Part shown: positions 7,493 through 15,726 of the stretch, piece after piece
How positions within the stretch are numbered: the stretch's first letter is position 1
Layout: every line of letters begins with the position of its first letter
Assembly: GCA_947174995.1 (NCBI GenBank)
Contig: CAMWLC010000024.1
Span: 1 to 37,712 of the forward strand
Reading direction: 5' to 3'
DNA length: 37,712 bases
DNA from: an uncultured Porphyromonadaceae bacterium
GTDB taxonomy: Bacteria; Bacteroidota; Bacteroidia; Bacteroidales; Muribaculaceae
Translations under genes and position numbers: made by a program
Notes under the pieces: generated by a model
Told to the model about the DNA's origin: nothing
What the model saw: only the letters and a program-made list of their open reading frames with translations
The model's database searches: none

Positions 7493-8086
7493 ATGGAAAT
7501 TTATTCTGAAGTACTCGGCAACGTCAATCTCTCGCCCGAATGGAAGGAGAAGTTGGCAGACGCCCGGACAGACTATATCTTCCTCGACCAATGGACAGCC
7601 CAGAAGTCCCGCTTCTTAGGCAAGGGCACCAGTGGCAAGGAGTATCCCATAGCGCTGAAACGCCACACGCAGATCGTGGACGGCGACATCATAGCATACG
7701 ACCCGGAAGCTAATACGGCCGCCGTGCTCCGCATAGAGCTGAGCCCGGTGCTGGTGGTAGATCTGGAGGGGATAGCCTCGCGCAACCCCGAGGAGATCAT
7801 CCGCATCTCCGTTGAATTAGGACACGCCATCGGCAACCAGCACTGGCCCGCCGTGGTAAAGGGCACGAAGGTGTACGTTCCTCTCACGGTAGACAAAAAG
7901 GTGATGATGAGCGTCATGGAAACCCATAACATCGAGGGTATAACCTTCAGGTTCGAGAAGGGACTCGACGTGATTCCCTTCATGGCCCCCCACGAGATAC
8001 GCCGCCTTTTCGGAGGAGCGAGCCACGAGAGCCATGCGCACGTGCATGGGCACGTGCATCCACACGGCCATCATCATGACGCGTGA
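7493..8086 (+). CDS. ureE: Urease accessory nickel chaperone UreE
   Basis: UreE delivers Ni(II) to the UreFGD-apourease complex. The 197-residue protein has an N-terminal peptide-binding-like domain and a metal-binding domain with the conserved LGHAIGNQHWP segment, whose first His is the expected interface nickel ligand. The last 15 or so residues are a His-rich tail (HESHAHVHGHVHPHGHHH), as in Klebsiella-type UreE, suited to nickel storage. It is the first accessory gene after the intercistronic hairpin. The stop at 8084-8086 lies just before, or slightly overlaps, the ureF start. Confidence 0.96.
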   Translation: MEIYSEVLGNVNLSPEWKEKLADARTDYIFLDQWTAQKSRFLGKGTSGKEYPIALKRHTQIVDGDIIAYDPEANTAAVLRIELSPVLVVDLEGIASRNPEEIIRISVELGHAIGNQHWPAVVKGTKVYVPLTVDKKVMMSVMETHNIEGITFRFEKGLDVIPFMAPHEIRRLFGGASHESHAHVHGHVHPHGHHHDA

Positions 8087-8093
8087 GAGCGGT

Positions 8094-8783
8094 ATGGCGA
8101 ATATTTCAAGCATAATGCGTTTGCTGCAATTCACCGACTCCACTTTCCCGGTGGGTACATTCTCGTTTTCCAACGGTCTGGAGACAGCGGCGCAATACGG
8201 ACTCGTGCATGACGCCGCGACGCTGGAGCAGTTCACATGGTCGCAGGCTCTTCAGGGGGCATACAGCGACGGCGTAGTGGCTATTCTGGCACACAGGGCG
8301 GCTCTTGCCGGAGATTATGATGCCATACTCGAAGCCGATGCAAGGCTCCTCGAGTTCAGGATGAACGACGAGGCTCGCCTGATGCTTCGACGAATGGGCA
8401 AGAAACTGGCGGAACTATCCTCCCACCTCGCCGACAGCCCGATAGCCCGCAGATGGCTGGAGGACATCAAGGCAGAGAAGACCCCCGGATGTTATCCTGT
8501 GGCGCAGGGCATCGTGTTCGCAGCAGCCGGAATAGGGGAGAGGGACCTTTTCTGCTCCTCGCAATACGGCATCATCAATATGGTGCTAAGCGCGGCGCTA
8601 AGGTGCGTCAGGGTTTCGCATTATGACACCCAGGAAATTCTCTTCCGTTTTTCCGAAAGAATCGGCCACCTGTATGACGAGGCGTCGCAAATGACACTTG
8701 ACGACATGCATTCCTTCGTGCCGCAGATTGATATACTTGCATCGCTTCACGAGAAGGGAAACATGAGAATGTTCATGAACTGA
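8094..8783 (+). CDS. ureF: Urease accessory protein UreF
   Basis: UreF bridges UreD and UreG in the complex that activates urease and modulates the UreG GTPase. The protein matches the family by its N-terminal [22 protein letters not shown], the glycine-containing segment [14 protein letters not shown], and overall size (229 residues from this start). Three starts are possible: 8034 (unlikely, deep inside ureE), 8076 (overlaps the ureE stop by 11 bp) and 8094. I chose 8094 because it gives a family-like N-terminus and has GAGAG 4-8 bp upstream, but 8076 is a real alternative. ureG follows after 49 bp. Confidence 0.92.
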   Translation: MANISSIMRLLQFTDSTFPVGTFSFSNGLETAAQYGLVHDAATLEQFTWSQALQGAYSDGVVAILAHRAALAGDYDAILEADARLLEFRMNDEARLMLRRMGKKLAELSSHLADSPIARRWLEDIKAEKTPGCYPVAQGIVFAAAGIGERDLFCSSQYGIINMVLSAALRCVRVSHYDTQEILFRFSERIGHLYDEASQMTLDDMHSFVPQIDILASLHEKGNMRMFMN

Positions 8784-8832
8784 ACACAAAACATCTTTTT
8801 CAAATTCAGACCATCACACCACACCACAATAT

Positions 8833-9453
8833 ATGAGTACCTGCAGAATAGGTATCGGCGGCCCCGTAGGCTCGGGAAAGACCGCACTTATCGAAGCCAT
8901 CACACCTCGTCTTCTCGAACTGGGTCAGAAAGTGCTTATCATCACCAACGACATCGTAACCACCGAGGATGCCAAACATGTGCGCAAGACCCTCAAGGGA
9001 ATCCTTCTTGAGGATCAGATCATCGGCGTGGAGACCGGCGCATGCCCCCACACCGCCGTGCGCGAGGACCCCTCGATGAATATCGCAGCCGTTGAGGAGA
9101 TGGAGGAGCGCTTCCCTGACACTGACATCGTGCTCATCGAGTCGGGCGGCGACAACCTGACCCTGACTTTCTCCCCCGCGCTGGTGGACTTCTTCATTTA
9201 TGTGATAGACGTCGCGGCCGGCGACAAGATTCCGCGCAAGGATGGCCCCGGCATTTCACAGAGTGACATCCTGGTGATCAACAAGACGGACCTCGCTCCG
9301 TACGTAGGGGCAAGCCTTGAGGTGATGGACCATGATTCCAAACTGATGCGCCCCGGGAAGCCTTTCGTCTTCACCAACTGTATGACGGGAGAGGGAATCA
9401 ACGAGCTTGTGGACCTCATCTTCAAAATGGCCCTCTTCGACAAGAAGGCATAA
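8833..9453 (+). CDS. ureG: Urease accessory GTPase UreG
   Basis: UreG is the SIMIBI-class GTPase that couples GTP hydrolysis to nickel insertion. The 206-residue protein has the P-loop GPVGSGKT (residues 10-17), the metal-binding Cys71-Pro72-His73 motif in [13 protein letters not shown], the ESGGDNL switch region and the guanine-specificity motif NKTD. The CPH pair binds the nickel passed on from UreE. Its length is normal and no key residue is missing. ureD starts 16 bp downstream. Confidence 0.97.
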   Translation: MSTCRIGIGGPVGSGKTALIEAITPRLLELGQKVLIITNDIVTTEDAKHVRKTLKGILLEDQIIGVETGACPHTAVREDPSMNIAAVEEMEERFPDTDIVLIESGGDNLTLTFSPALVDFFIYVIDVAAGDKIPRKDGPGISQSDILVINKTDLAPYVGASLEVMDHDSKLMRPGKPFVFTNCMTGEGINELVDLIFKMALFDKKA

Positions 9454-9469
9454 ATAGGGATAAAAGCCA

Positions 9470-10441
9470 ATGGCACTTGAACAGCAACCGCACCTGAAGA
9501 CCGCCGCCGTGCCGGAGGTGGATTTCTCCAAGGCACGCGAGATGGCGCCTTATCTCACCGAGCCCAAGGCCATGTATGTGGGGGCCCCCGGAAAACACGG
9601 GTATCTGAGGATGGGATTCGAGCTTGACGCACGCGGAAAGAGCATCCTGCGCGACCTTGACAGGCGCGTACCCCTCATCGTACAGCAGGAACTCTATTTC
9701 GATGAGGAAATGCCCGAAATGCCGTGCGTCTACATTCTTTCTTCGGGTGGCCCGAATGTTGACGGCGACCGCTATCAACAGGACATCTACCTGAAGAAGG
9801 GCAGTTTCGCATGGGTATCCACCGGAGCTTCCACCAAGCTCGCGGAGATGAACTACAACTATTCCGGTCTGATACAGAACATCACCCTGGAGGAGGGAGC
9901 TTATCTGGAGTTCATGCCGGAGCCTGTCATTCCATGCCGCAAGACCCGCTTCATCTCGGACACCAATATAGTGTGCCACGAGACAGCCACTCTCTTTTAC
10001 AGCGAGATCTTCATGGGAGGCCGCAAATATTACAAGGATGGAGAGCTCTTCGAGTATGACATTCTTTCGGTTTGTTCCCATGCGGCACGCCCCGACGGTA
10101 AGCGCCTCTTCAGGGAGAAGTTCGTGATCGATCCCCACATCGAGCACCCCCGCTCGCTGGGCGTGATGGGGCAGTTTGATGTCTTCGCCAACGTCATCGT
10201 CATCACTCCTAAGGAAAGTGCCGACAAGATATACGAGCGTACGCAGGCGTTCATCAACGACAAGGCGGGAAAAGCCAGTCTTGCCGCCGGCATAACGCAT
10301 CTCCCCAACGATGCGGGTCTGCTCTTCAAGGTGCTTGGCATGGAGCCTGACCCCGTGAGGAAAGCCGTGCGGGAATTCTGCTCATGCGTGAGAGAGGCCG
10401 TGAAGGGTAAGAAAGTGCCCGAGGATTTCCCATGGAGATGA
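9470..10441 (+). CDS. ureD: Urease accessory protein UreD (UreH)
   Basis: UreD is the scaffold that binds apourease directly and forms the nickel channel with UreF. The 323-residue protein is recognised by family segments such as YILSSGGPNVDGDRYQQDI, the GASTKLAEMNYNY stretch, and LEEGAYLEFMPEPVIPCRKTRF. Its position after ureG agrees, as ureABCEFGD is a common order. The family has no catalytic motif, so the call rests on overall pattern and context. Its 3' end overlaps the following glycosyltransferase gene, which makes coupled translation likely. Confidence 0.92.
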   Translation: MALEQQPHLKTAAVPEVDFSKAREMAPYLTEPKAMYVGAPGKHGYLRMGFELDARGKSILRDLDRRVPLIVQQELYFDEEMPEMPCVYILSSGGPNVDGDRYQQDIYLKKGSFAWVSTGASTKLAEMNYNYSGLIQNITLEEGAYLEFMPEPVIPCRKTRFISDTNIVCHETATLFYSEIFMGGRKYYKDGELFEYDILSVCSHAARPDGKRLFREKFVIDPHIEHPRSLGVMGQFDVFANVIVITPKESADKIYERTQAFINDKAGKASLAAGITHLPNDAGLLFKVLGMEPDPVRKAVREFCSCVREAVKGKKVPEDFPWR

Positions 10442-11295
10442 CGGCACCCTTAATCACGGCATCAATTGTAATCCACCGCACCGAACCCGGTATGCTCCGC
10501 AGGGCCATTGATTCCCTGCGCGGATCTGCCGTTTCGCATCTATATCTTATTGACAACAGTCCGTCGCCGATTTCCGCTCCGCCGGAATCGACGGCGGATC
10601 TCTGCGTTTCATACGCACACGTGAAGAATGACGGATTCGGAGCCGCTCATAATATAGCGATAAGACGGGCGATTTCAGAAGGCTCCGATTTCCACCTGGT
10701 GATGAATCCGGACGTGGAGTGGGAGGGAGATGCCATTGGTCCGATGGTGGAGTACATGAGACAGCACCCGGACACAGGGATGGCGATGCCGCGGACGGTG
10801 TATCCCGACGGAGTGCTGCAATATACGTGCCGTATGCTTCCGACCCCCTGGGACGTTTTTGCTAAGAGATTCCTCCCGGCAAGATTCACTGAGACCCGCA
10901 TGAGGCGATACCTGCTTGAAGAGGCCGATCATTCGCAAATCATAGACTGCCCGTATCTGTTGGGGAGCTGTCTGCTTTTCCGAATCAAAGCCCTTGAGGA
11001 TACGGGGCTTTTCGATGAGCGTTTCTTCATGTATCCCGAGGATATCGACATCACCCGGAGGATTCACCGCAAGTACAGAAGCCTCTATCTTCCGCTGACC
11101 ACCGTGACCCATCGCCATGCAGCTGCCTCACGCAAGAGCCTGCGGATGCTGCGCATACATATCCTCAACATGATCAAGTATTTCAACAAGTGGGGATGGT
11201 TCATTGACAAAGAACGCAGGGAATTCAACCGCCGGATGCTGAATGAAATACCCAAATATTCGGCCGGAGAGGAAATACCACCCGGAAGAGGATAG
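10432..11295 (+). CDS. Family 2 glycosyltransferase, rhamnosyltransferase (WbbL)-like
   Basis: This 287-residue protein has a GT-A fold pattern: N-terminal SIVIHRTEPGMLRRAIDSL, the nucleotide-sugar region VKNDGFGAAHNIAI, a metal-binding NPDVEW (DxD-like) and the acceptor-side MYPEDIDITRRI typical of WbbL-like enzymes that add sugars to O-antigen or other surface glycans. No membrane segment is obvious. The donor and acceptor cannot be told from the sequence. The ATG at 10432 overlaps ureD by 10 bp; a second ATG at 10438 gives the classic ATGA overlap and a protein two residues shorter. It is probably carried on the urease transcript, though a link to urea metabolism is not expected. A palindromic terminator follows. 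Confidence 0.88.
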   Translation: MEMTAPLITASIVIHRTEPGMLRRAIDSLRGSAVSHLYLIDNSPSPISAPPESTADLCVSYAHVKNDGFGAAHNIAIRRAISEGSDFHLVMNPDVEWEGDAIGPMVEYMRQHPDTGMAMPRTVYPDGVLQYTCRMLPTPWDVFAKRFLPARFTETRMRRYLLEEADHSQIIDCPYLLGSCLLFRIKALEDTGLFDERFFMYPEDIDITRRIHRKYRSLYLPLTTVTHRHAAASRKSLRMLRIHILNMIKYFNKWGWFIDKERREFNRRMLNEIPKYSAGEEIPPGRG

Positions 11296-11341
11296 AAGGA
11301 ATGTATACGCACGATAGTGGAGCGAGACCTGCCGGATATAA

Positions 11342-11387
11342 AGGAAGATGTCGGATTTACATTAAAATGTAAATCCGACATCTTCCT
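11342..11387. terminator. Near-perfect 46 bp palindrome, likely bidirectional terminator
   Basis: Arms 11342-11363 and 11366-11387 are exact reverse complements (22 bp each) with only AA between them. The sequence begins AGGAAGATGTCGGATTT. It sits between the plus-strand glycosyltransferase, which ends at 11295, and the minus-strand tRNA, which ends at 11396, where both transcripts should stop. There is no long T-tract, so termination by this hairpin is inferred from position and symmetry. Confidence 0.7.
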
Positions 11388-11395
11388 AAGAGAGG

Positions 11396-11469
11396 TGGAG
11401 CATACCAGACTCGAACTGGTCACCTCTTGACTGCCAGTCAAACGCTCTAGCCAGATGAGCTAATGCCCC
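11396..11469 (-). tRNA. tRNA-Ala, anticodon GGC
   Basis: Read on the minus strand, the 74-base gene folds as a standard cloverleaf. The acceptor stem is GGGGCAT with ATGCTCC, the D stem GCTC/GAGC, the anticodon stem TTTGA/TCAAG with loop CTGGCAG, and the T arm ACCAG-TTCGAGT-CTGGT. The anticodon at loop positions 3-5 is GGC, which reads GCC/GCU alanine codons. The G3:U70 pair, the main alanine identity element, is present and independently supports the call. The discriminator base is A. The next bases are CCT, so the terminal CCA is not fully encoded. Confidence 0.93.
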
Positions 11470-11498
11470 GGTCAGCAATCGGTTTCCGATTACGAGTG

Positions 11499-11530
11499 CA
11501 AAGTTAATACATTTTCTGATAGCCACCAAA
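11499..11530 (-). promoter_or_regulatory. Promoter of the tRNA-Ala gene
   Basis: On the minus strand TTTG (11530-11527) is followed after 20 bp by TAACTTTG (11506-11499), a close match to the Bacteroidetes -33/-7 consensus. The predicted start near 11490 leaves about 20 nt of leader before the mature tRNA 5' end at 11469. Confidence 0.7.
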
Positions 11531-11592
11531 TTTTTCAGCAACTTTTTTTGAATTTTTTTACTAAAGCTCACAACATATTAAGTGTCAACCGC

Positions 11593-12498
11593 TTATTTCG
11601 CACGTAAAAATACGAGAATATCCTTCGGAGAGAATTTTTTTCCGGTCAGGAGCATGGAGACAGTGTAGAGTTTTCCTGCAAATATCCATGACAGGGCTGC
11701 AAACCCGTAGAGCACTACAAGCGAGAGGAGTGATTTCCACACGGGAAACTGCCCGGTGACGGCTTCCACTGTAGCCACCGTCGGAGCGGTGAAGGGGAAA
11801 AAGGCACAGAACTGAGCTATCGCGGCAGTGCCCCGGTCAACGGCGAACACTCCTACGTAGAAGGAGAGCATCTCCACGATCGTCAGTACGGATACATACT
11901 CCTGGTTCTCGTTGTTCTTGTCGGACATCGCGCCAACCGCTGCGAAAAGAGAGCCGTAAAACACATATCCTCCTATGAAAAAGAGGATGCCCCATATAAG
12001 ACCCATCCACACGTCTGCACGCAACAGCAGGGAGAAATCGATGTCAGGATTGAAGACGAGCACGACACCCCCTACGAGGATACCGATAAGCAGCATCCAT
12101 GCGAAGAGTTGCGTGAGTCCGATAAGACCCACACTGATAATCTTGGCAAGCATCATGGTGCGCCCCGTGACACAGGTGGCAAGGACTTCCACTATGCGGT
12201 TGGCCTTCTCTACCTTCACCTTGTTGAAGATAATGCCGCCGTACATGGTGAGGAAGAGCGTCAGCATCATACCCATCATCATGCCGTAGACCTGCATTCC
12301 GGAAAAATCGGGCTTGTCATCCTGCATGGAGGAAACGCGCCCCAACTCACTCATCGCGTCGGAATCCTCCATCAGCAATCCGACGACCACACCGAAGAGC
12401 ACCATTCCTATCGGAAGGGCGATGGTGGTGATCCAAAATGATTTCTCGCGTATGGACGTGAGATATTCTGTTTCTATAATTACTTTCAACGGATTCAT
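11593..12498 (-). CDS. ABC-2 type transporter permease, NatB-like with a short extracytoplasmic domain
   Basis: This 301-residue membrane protein starts MNPLKVIIETEYLTSIREKS, typical of NatB/YhaP-like permeases. It has one membrane segment near residues 24-42, a hydrophilic stretch of only about 30-35 residues, then about five more membrane segments from about residue 62 to 290. Usual NatB-like proteins carry a much larger extracytoplasmic domain after the first helix, so this one is reduced. An upstream ATG at 12522 would overlap the end of the ATPase gene; I chose 12498, which begins 7 bp after that stop. It pairs with the ATPase as an exporter of unknown substrate. Confidence 0.85.
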   Translation of the reverse strand: MNPLKVIIETEYLTSIREKSFWITTIALPIGMVLFGVVVGLLMEDSDAMSELGRVSSMQDDKPDFSGMQVYGMMMGMMLTLFLTMYGGIIFNKVKVEKANRIVEVLATCVTGRTMMLAKIISVGLIGLTQLFAWMLLIGILVGGVVLVFNPDIDFSLLLRADVWMGLIWGILFFIGGYVFYGSLFAAVGAMSDKNNENQEYVSVLTIVEMLSFYVGVFAVDRGTAAIAQFCAFFPFTAPTVATVEAVTGQFPVWKSLLSLVVLYGFAALSWIFAGKLYTVSMLLTGKKFSPKDILVFLRAK

Positions 12499-12505
12499 AT
12501 TCGCA

Positions 12506-13480
12506 TTATTTATTTTCTGCATTTTCTGTAGCCACAGCCGTGTCTGTGACTGCCTCCGATTCGGAGGAAGTGAGTTTGATGAAAATATCCTTGAGCGTGG
12601 GGAGTTCCTCCTCGAAATGAATTATCTCGCCCTGCGCGGCGACGGCGTCAAGGAGATCATTGTTTCTTACGCCCGGATTCTTGCGCAGGCGGTATGCGGC
12701 TCCGGTGCGCCAGTCCCGAGTCTGGGTTTCCTCCGCATCGGCTATAAGGCCGCTTGCCGTCAGCATGGGGAGGGAAATGGGCTTGCGCGTGGTGATGAGA
12801 AGTCCGTCGCCCCGGTGTGCCTCCTTGATGGAGGATATGCTGTCCTTCACGAGGAGATTGCCATGGCTGATGAGCGCGATGTCGCTACACATCTCCTCGA
12901 TGGCGGGCATATTGTGGGAGGAGAGCATCACGGTGGTGCCGGAGTCGTGTAGTTTGGAAATCACCTGCTGGAGAATCGCGCCGTTGATGGGATCGAATCC
13001 GCTGAAGGGCTCGTCAAGAATCACGAGTTCCGGTTCATGCACGAGCGTGGAGATGATTTGCACCTTCTGCTGGTTGCCCTTGGAGAGCTCCTTCACCTTC
13101 CTGCGTTCCTGGCCCGTGAGATTGAACATCTCCATGTAGGTCTTCATCACTTCGCGCAATCTTTTGGGCTCGCCCCCCTTGAGACGACCGAAATAGAGAA
13201 TCTGGTCCTCCACTCGCATTTTGTCATAAAGGCCACGCTCCTCCGGCATGTATCCTATGTGACACCCCATCTCAAGGGAAGCCGGCTGGCCGTTGATAAG
13301 CACACGTCCGGTATCACATGTGATGATGCCGTTGATGATGCGGAGCAGCGTGGTCTTGCCGGCTCCGTTGGGACCGAGCACACCGCATATCGATCCGGCC
13401 TCGACATCAAACGCCACGTCCCGCAGGGCGTGGGTGTTGCCGAAGCGCTTGTCGATATGATCCACTTCAAGTATTTTCAT
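12506..13480 (-). CDS. ABC transporter ATP-binding protein, NatA-like
   Basis: This 324-residue ATPase has Walker A GPNGAGKTT near residue 37, the signature LSKGNQQKVQ, Walker B LVILDEPFSGFDP and the H-loop MLSSHNMP. The C-terminal 100 residues form the extra domain common in NatA/DUF4162-type exporters. The start is placed at MKILEVDHIDKRFG; an ATG 54 bp upstream adds residues that lie partly over the dnaG end and do not look like protein. It begins 41 bp after dnaG and is followed directly by the permease. The substrate cannot be inferred. Confidence 0.9.
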   Translation of the reverse strand: MKILEVDHIDKRFGNTHALRDVAFDVEAGSICGVLGPNGAGKTTLLRIINGIITCDTGRVLINGQPASLEMGCHIGYMPEERGLYDKMRVEDQILYFGRLKGGEPKRLREVMKTYMEMFNLTGQERRKVKELSKGNQQKVQIISTLVHEPELVILDEPFSGFDPINGAILQQVISKLHDSGTTVMLSSHNMPAIEEMCSDIALISHGNLLVKDSISSIKEAHRGDGLLITTRKPISLPMLTASGLIADAEETQTRDWRTGAAYRLRKNPGVRNNDLLDAVAAQGEIIHFEEELPTLKDIFIKLTSSESEAVTDTAVATENAENK

Positions 13481-13521
13481 AGTTATATTCGTAAATGTTA
13501 GAGGAATGCTCTTTGCATATT

Positions 13522-15726
13522 TTATTTGGAGCAAATTATCCGTTCTCCTATATCTTTAGCCAGCCGAGACCGCAGATTGAGCAGCGAGGCTATATTGCGC
13601 TGCTTATCCATAAGTTCTTCCGGAGTGAACCGGGCAGTACCTTCGCGCAGCTCATCCATGAGTGTGCGCAGGTTCCTGCCGAGAATGGCATCCTTGAGTT
13701 CGAGAATCGCACGCGGCACGATCAACTTCAGTCTGTCTTCGTCGCGTTCAGGAGTGCGGTCACGAAAAAAAATCTTGCTCAATTCGTATGGCTCGGCAAG
13801 GAGTTCGGTGACGACCGCGCGAACCTCCTCATCCTCGCTGCTGGCAAGCTCGCGCCCCGGAAAGAGACGTACATACTCGTTCCATTCCCTCTCACGCAGC
13901 GAATTGAGCCTATCCTCGAGGATGCGCTCCTGCACCTGTATTTCATTGATGGGGAGCGCAGCTGCCGCAATCTCGGCATAGCCCTCCTCGCGCAGCGACT
14001 CGATGCGCAGATCCATCTTTTCGTCCCAGACGCCCTTCGCTGCCATAAGGTCTTCGCGCATAGCCGTCACGGCTTCAAGAATACGTGCGTACACCGGTAT
14101 GGAGAGGGTGATGGAGTCGGCTTCAAGCTCATCAGAGATAAACTCCGCGACATTGGGCGGCGCATCCTCCTCTTCGGCAGACAAATCGTCGGACTCCGCA
14201 GAATTCATGTCTGTCGGTTCGTCGGGAAATTCCACGAGTCCGAAACGCACGGCAAGTTCACAAAGCCGTCGCTCCAGGGGTTGGAAACCGGAATCGCGGT
14301 TTTGCGGCGGATGCTGTGCGGATTGAGCGACTACGCCCTCTGAGGAGCGGACATTCACCGTCTGCCGGGCCGCATCCATCTCCTCTATAGCCTTTCTGTC
14401 CCTTTCCTGCCGGATGGCCGAGAGCACGCGGCCGCGGGCCATCTCCACTTCCTGCTCTATCACTTTCTCGCTTACCTCCAGGAGGCGGCTGCACTCTTGA
14501 ATATATATGAACCGCGAGATCTTGTCATGAATATGAGCGATGGACTCCACGACGCTTCTCACCGCTCCGATGCGCTGCGCGGGATCATCCCTGACCTCGG
14601 CCATCAGCACATTGATTTTGAAACGTATGAAGTCGGTTTCGTGCGCGTCCACGTACTCCCGGAACTCCTCCGGAGTGTGGGCGCGTGCGAATGAATCGGG
14701 ATCATGACCGTCGGGGAGAAGGAGCACCTTGATCTTCATGTTCTGGGAAAGGAGCATGTCTATGCCGCGAAGCGAGGCCTTGATGCCCGCCGCATCTCCG
14801 TCATATATCAGAGTGATGTTTTCAGTGAAACGGTGCAGAAGCGCTATCTGACCTTCTGTGAGGGCCGTGCCGGAGGAGGAAACCACATTTTCCATTCCGC
14901 TCTGCCACATGCCGATGACATCCATATATCCCTCCACGAGAAAACACTTGTCATATCTCGTGATGGCGCTCTTGGCTTGGAACAGGCCGTAAAGTTCGCG
15001 GCTCTTCTTATACACCGGAGATTCCGGCGAATTGATGTATTTGGCCTTCGCCCCGTGGAGATCGCGACCTCCGAACGCCACAACCTTGCCGGAGGAGTTT
15101 AGAATAGGGAAAATCACGCGTCCACGGAAGCGGTCATACAGCGAGCCATCCTTGCTGCTCGTGCCGAAAATACCGAGCTGAGTCATTATCGAAGGTTCAA
15201 GACCCGCCTTGCGGGAGGCCTCCAGCATGGCCGTGCCCCTGTCAAGTGCATAGCCGAGATGAAACTTTCGCACAGCCTCATCCGTCACGCCGCGTCCGTA
15301 GAAGTATGAGAGTCCTATTTCACGCCCCTCGTCGGTATCGAGGAGATTGCGCTCCATCTCCTTCATGGCCCATTCGTTGGCTACCATCATGGCCTCGCGT
15401 TCAGAGCGTTCCTGCTGTTCCTGCTGTGTCTCCTCGCGCTCCTCCACCTTGATGCCATACCTTGCGGCAAGGTGAAGAAGAGCCTCACGATAGGAGAGGC
15501 CCTCCTTCTCCATTATGAAATTCACGGGGGAGCCCCCCTTGTGGCAGGAGAAGCAGTAGCAGAAATTGCGCGAGGGGCTTACTGAAAATGAGGGCGTGCG
15601 TTCATTGTGGAAAGGGCAGAGCCCCTTGTAGTTGGCCCCGCTCCTTATCAGATGGATGTAGTCTCCGACGACCTCGACTATGTTCGCGGCATCCTTGATT
15701 TTCTGGATGGTAGCTCTGTCAATCAC
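13522..15726 (-). CDS. dnaG: DNA primase DnaG
   Basis: DnaG makes RNA primers at the replication fork. The 734-residue protein has an N-terminal CHC2 zinc finger (Cys37, His40, Cys58, Cys61), then the catalytic core with the Toprim segments FLVEGYMDVIGM and IYDGDAAGIKAS, and a long helical C-terminal region that should bind DnaB. It is about 150 residues longer than the E. coli enzyme; the extra length includes an acidic stretch around residues 490-540. The start codon is GTG at 15726, which overlaps the dapA stop by 8 bp, so the two genes are translationally linked. The ABC ATPase gene follows after 41 bp. Confidence 0.96.
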   Translation of the reverse strand: MIDRATIQKIKDAANIVEVVGDYIHLIRSGANYKGLCPFHNERTPSFSVSPSRNFCYCFSCHKGGSPVNFIMEKEGLSYREALLHLAARYGIKVEEREETQQEQQERSEREAMMVANEWAMKEMERNLLDTDEGREIGLSYFYGRGVTDEAVRKFHLGYALDRGTAMLEASRKAGLEPSIMTQLGIFGTSSKDGSLYDRFRGRVIFPILNSSGKVVAFGGRDLHGAKAKYINSPESPVYKKSRELYGLFQAKSAITRYDKCFLVEGYMDVIGMWQSGMENVVSSSGTALTEGQIALLHRFTENITLIYDGDAAGIKASLRGIDMLLSQNMKIKVLLLPDGHDPDSFARAHTPEEFREYVDAHETDFIRFKINVLMAEVRDDPAQRIGAVRSVVESIAHIHDKISRFIYIQECSRLLEVSEKVIEQEVEMARGRVLSAIRQERDRKAIEEMDAARQTVNVRSSEGVVAQSAQHPPQNRDSGFQPLERRLCELAVRFGLVEFPDEPTDMNSAESDDLSAEEEDAPPNVAEFISDELEADSITLSIPVYARILEAVTAMREDLMAAKGVWDEKMDLRIESLREEGYAEIAAAALPINEIQVQERILEDRLNSLREREWNEYVRLFPGRELASSEDEEVRAVVTELLAEPYELSKIFFRDRTPERDEDRLKLIVPRAILELKDAILGRNLRTLMDELREGTARFTPEELMDKQRNIASLLNLRSRLAKDIGERIICSK

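Noticed and set aside
13495..14343. A 282-residue plus-strand ORF
   Set aside because: It is antisense to the dnaG C-terminal region and is explained by codon bias on the complementary strand.
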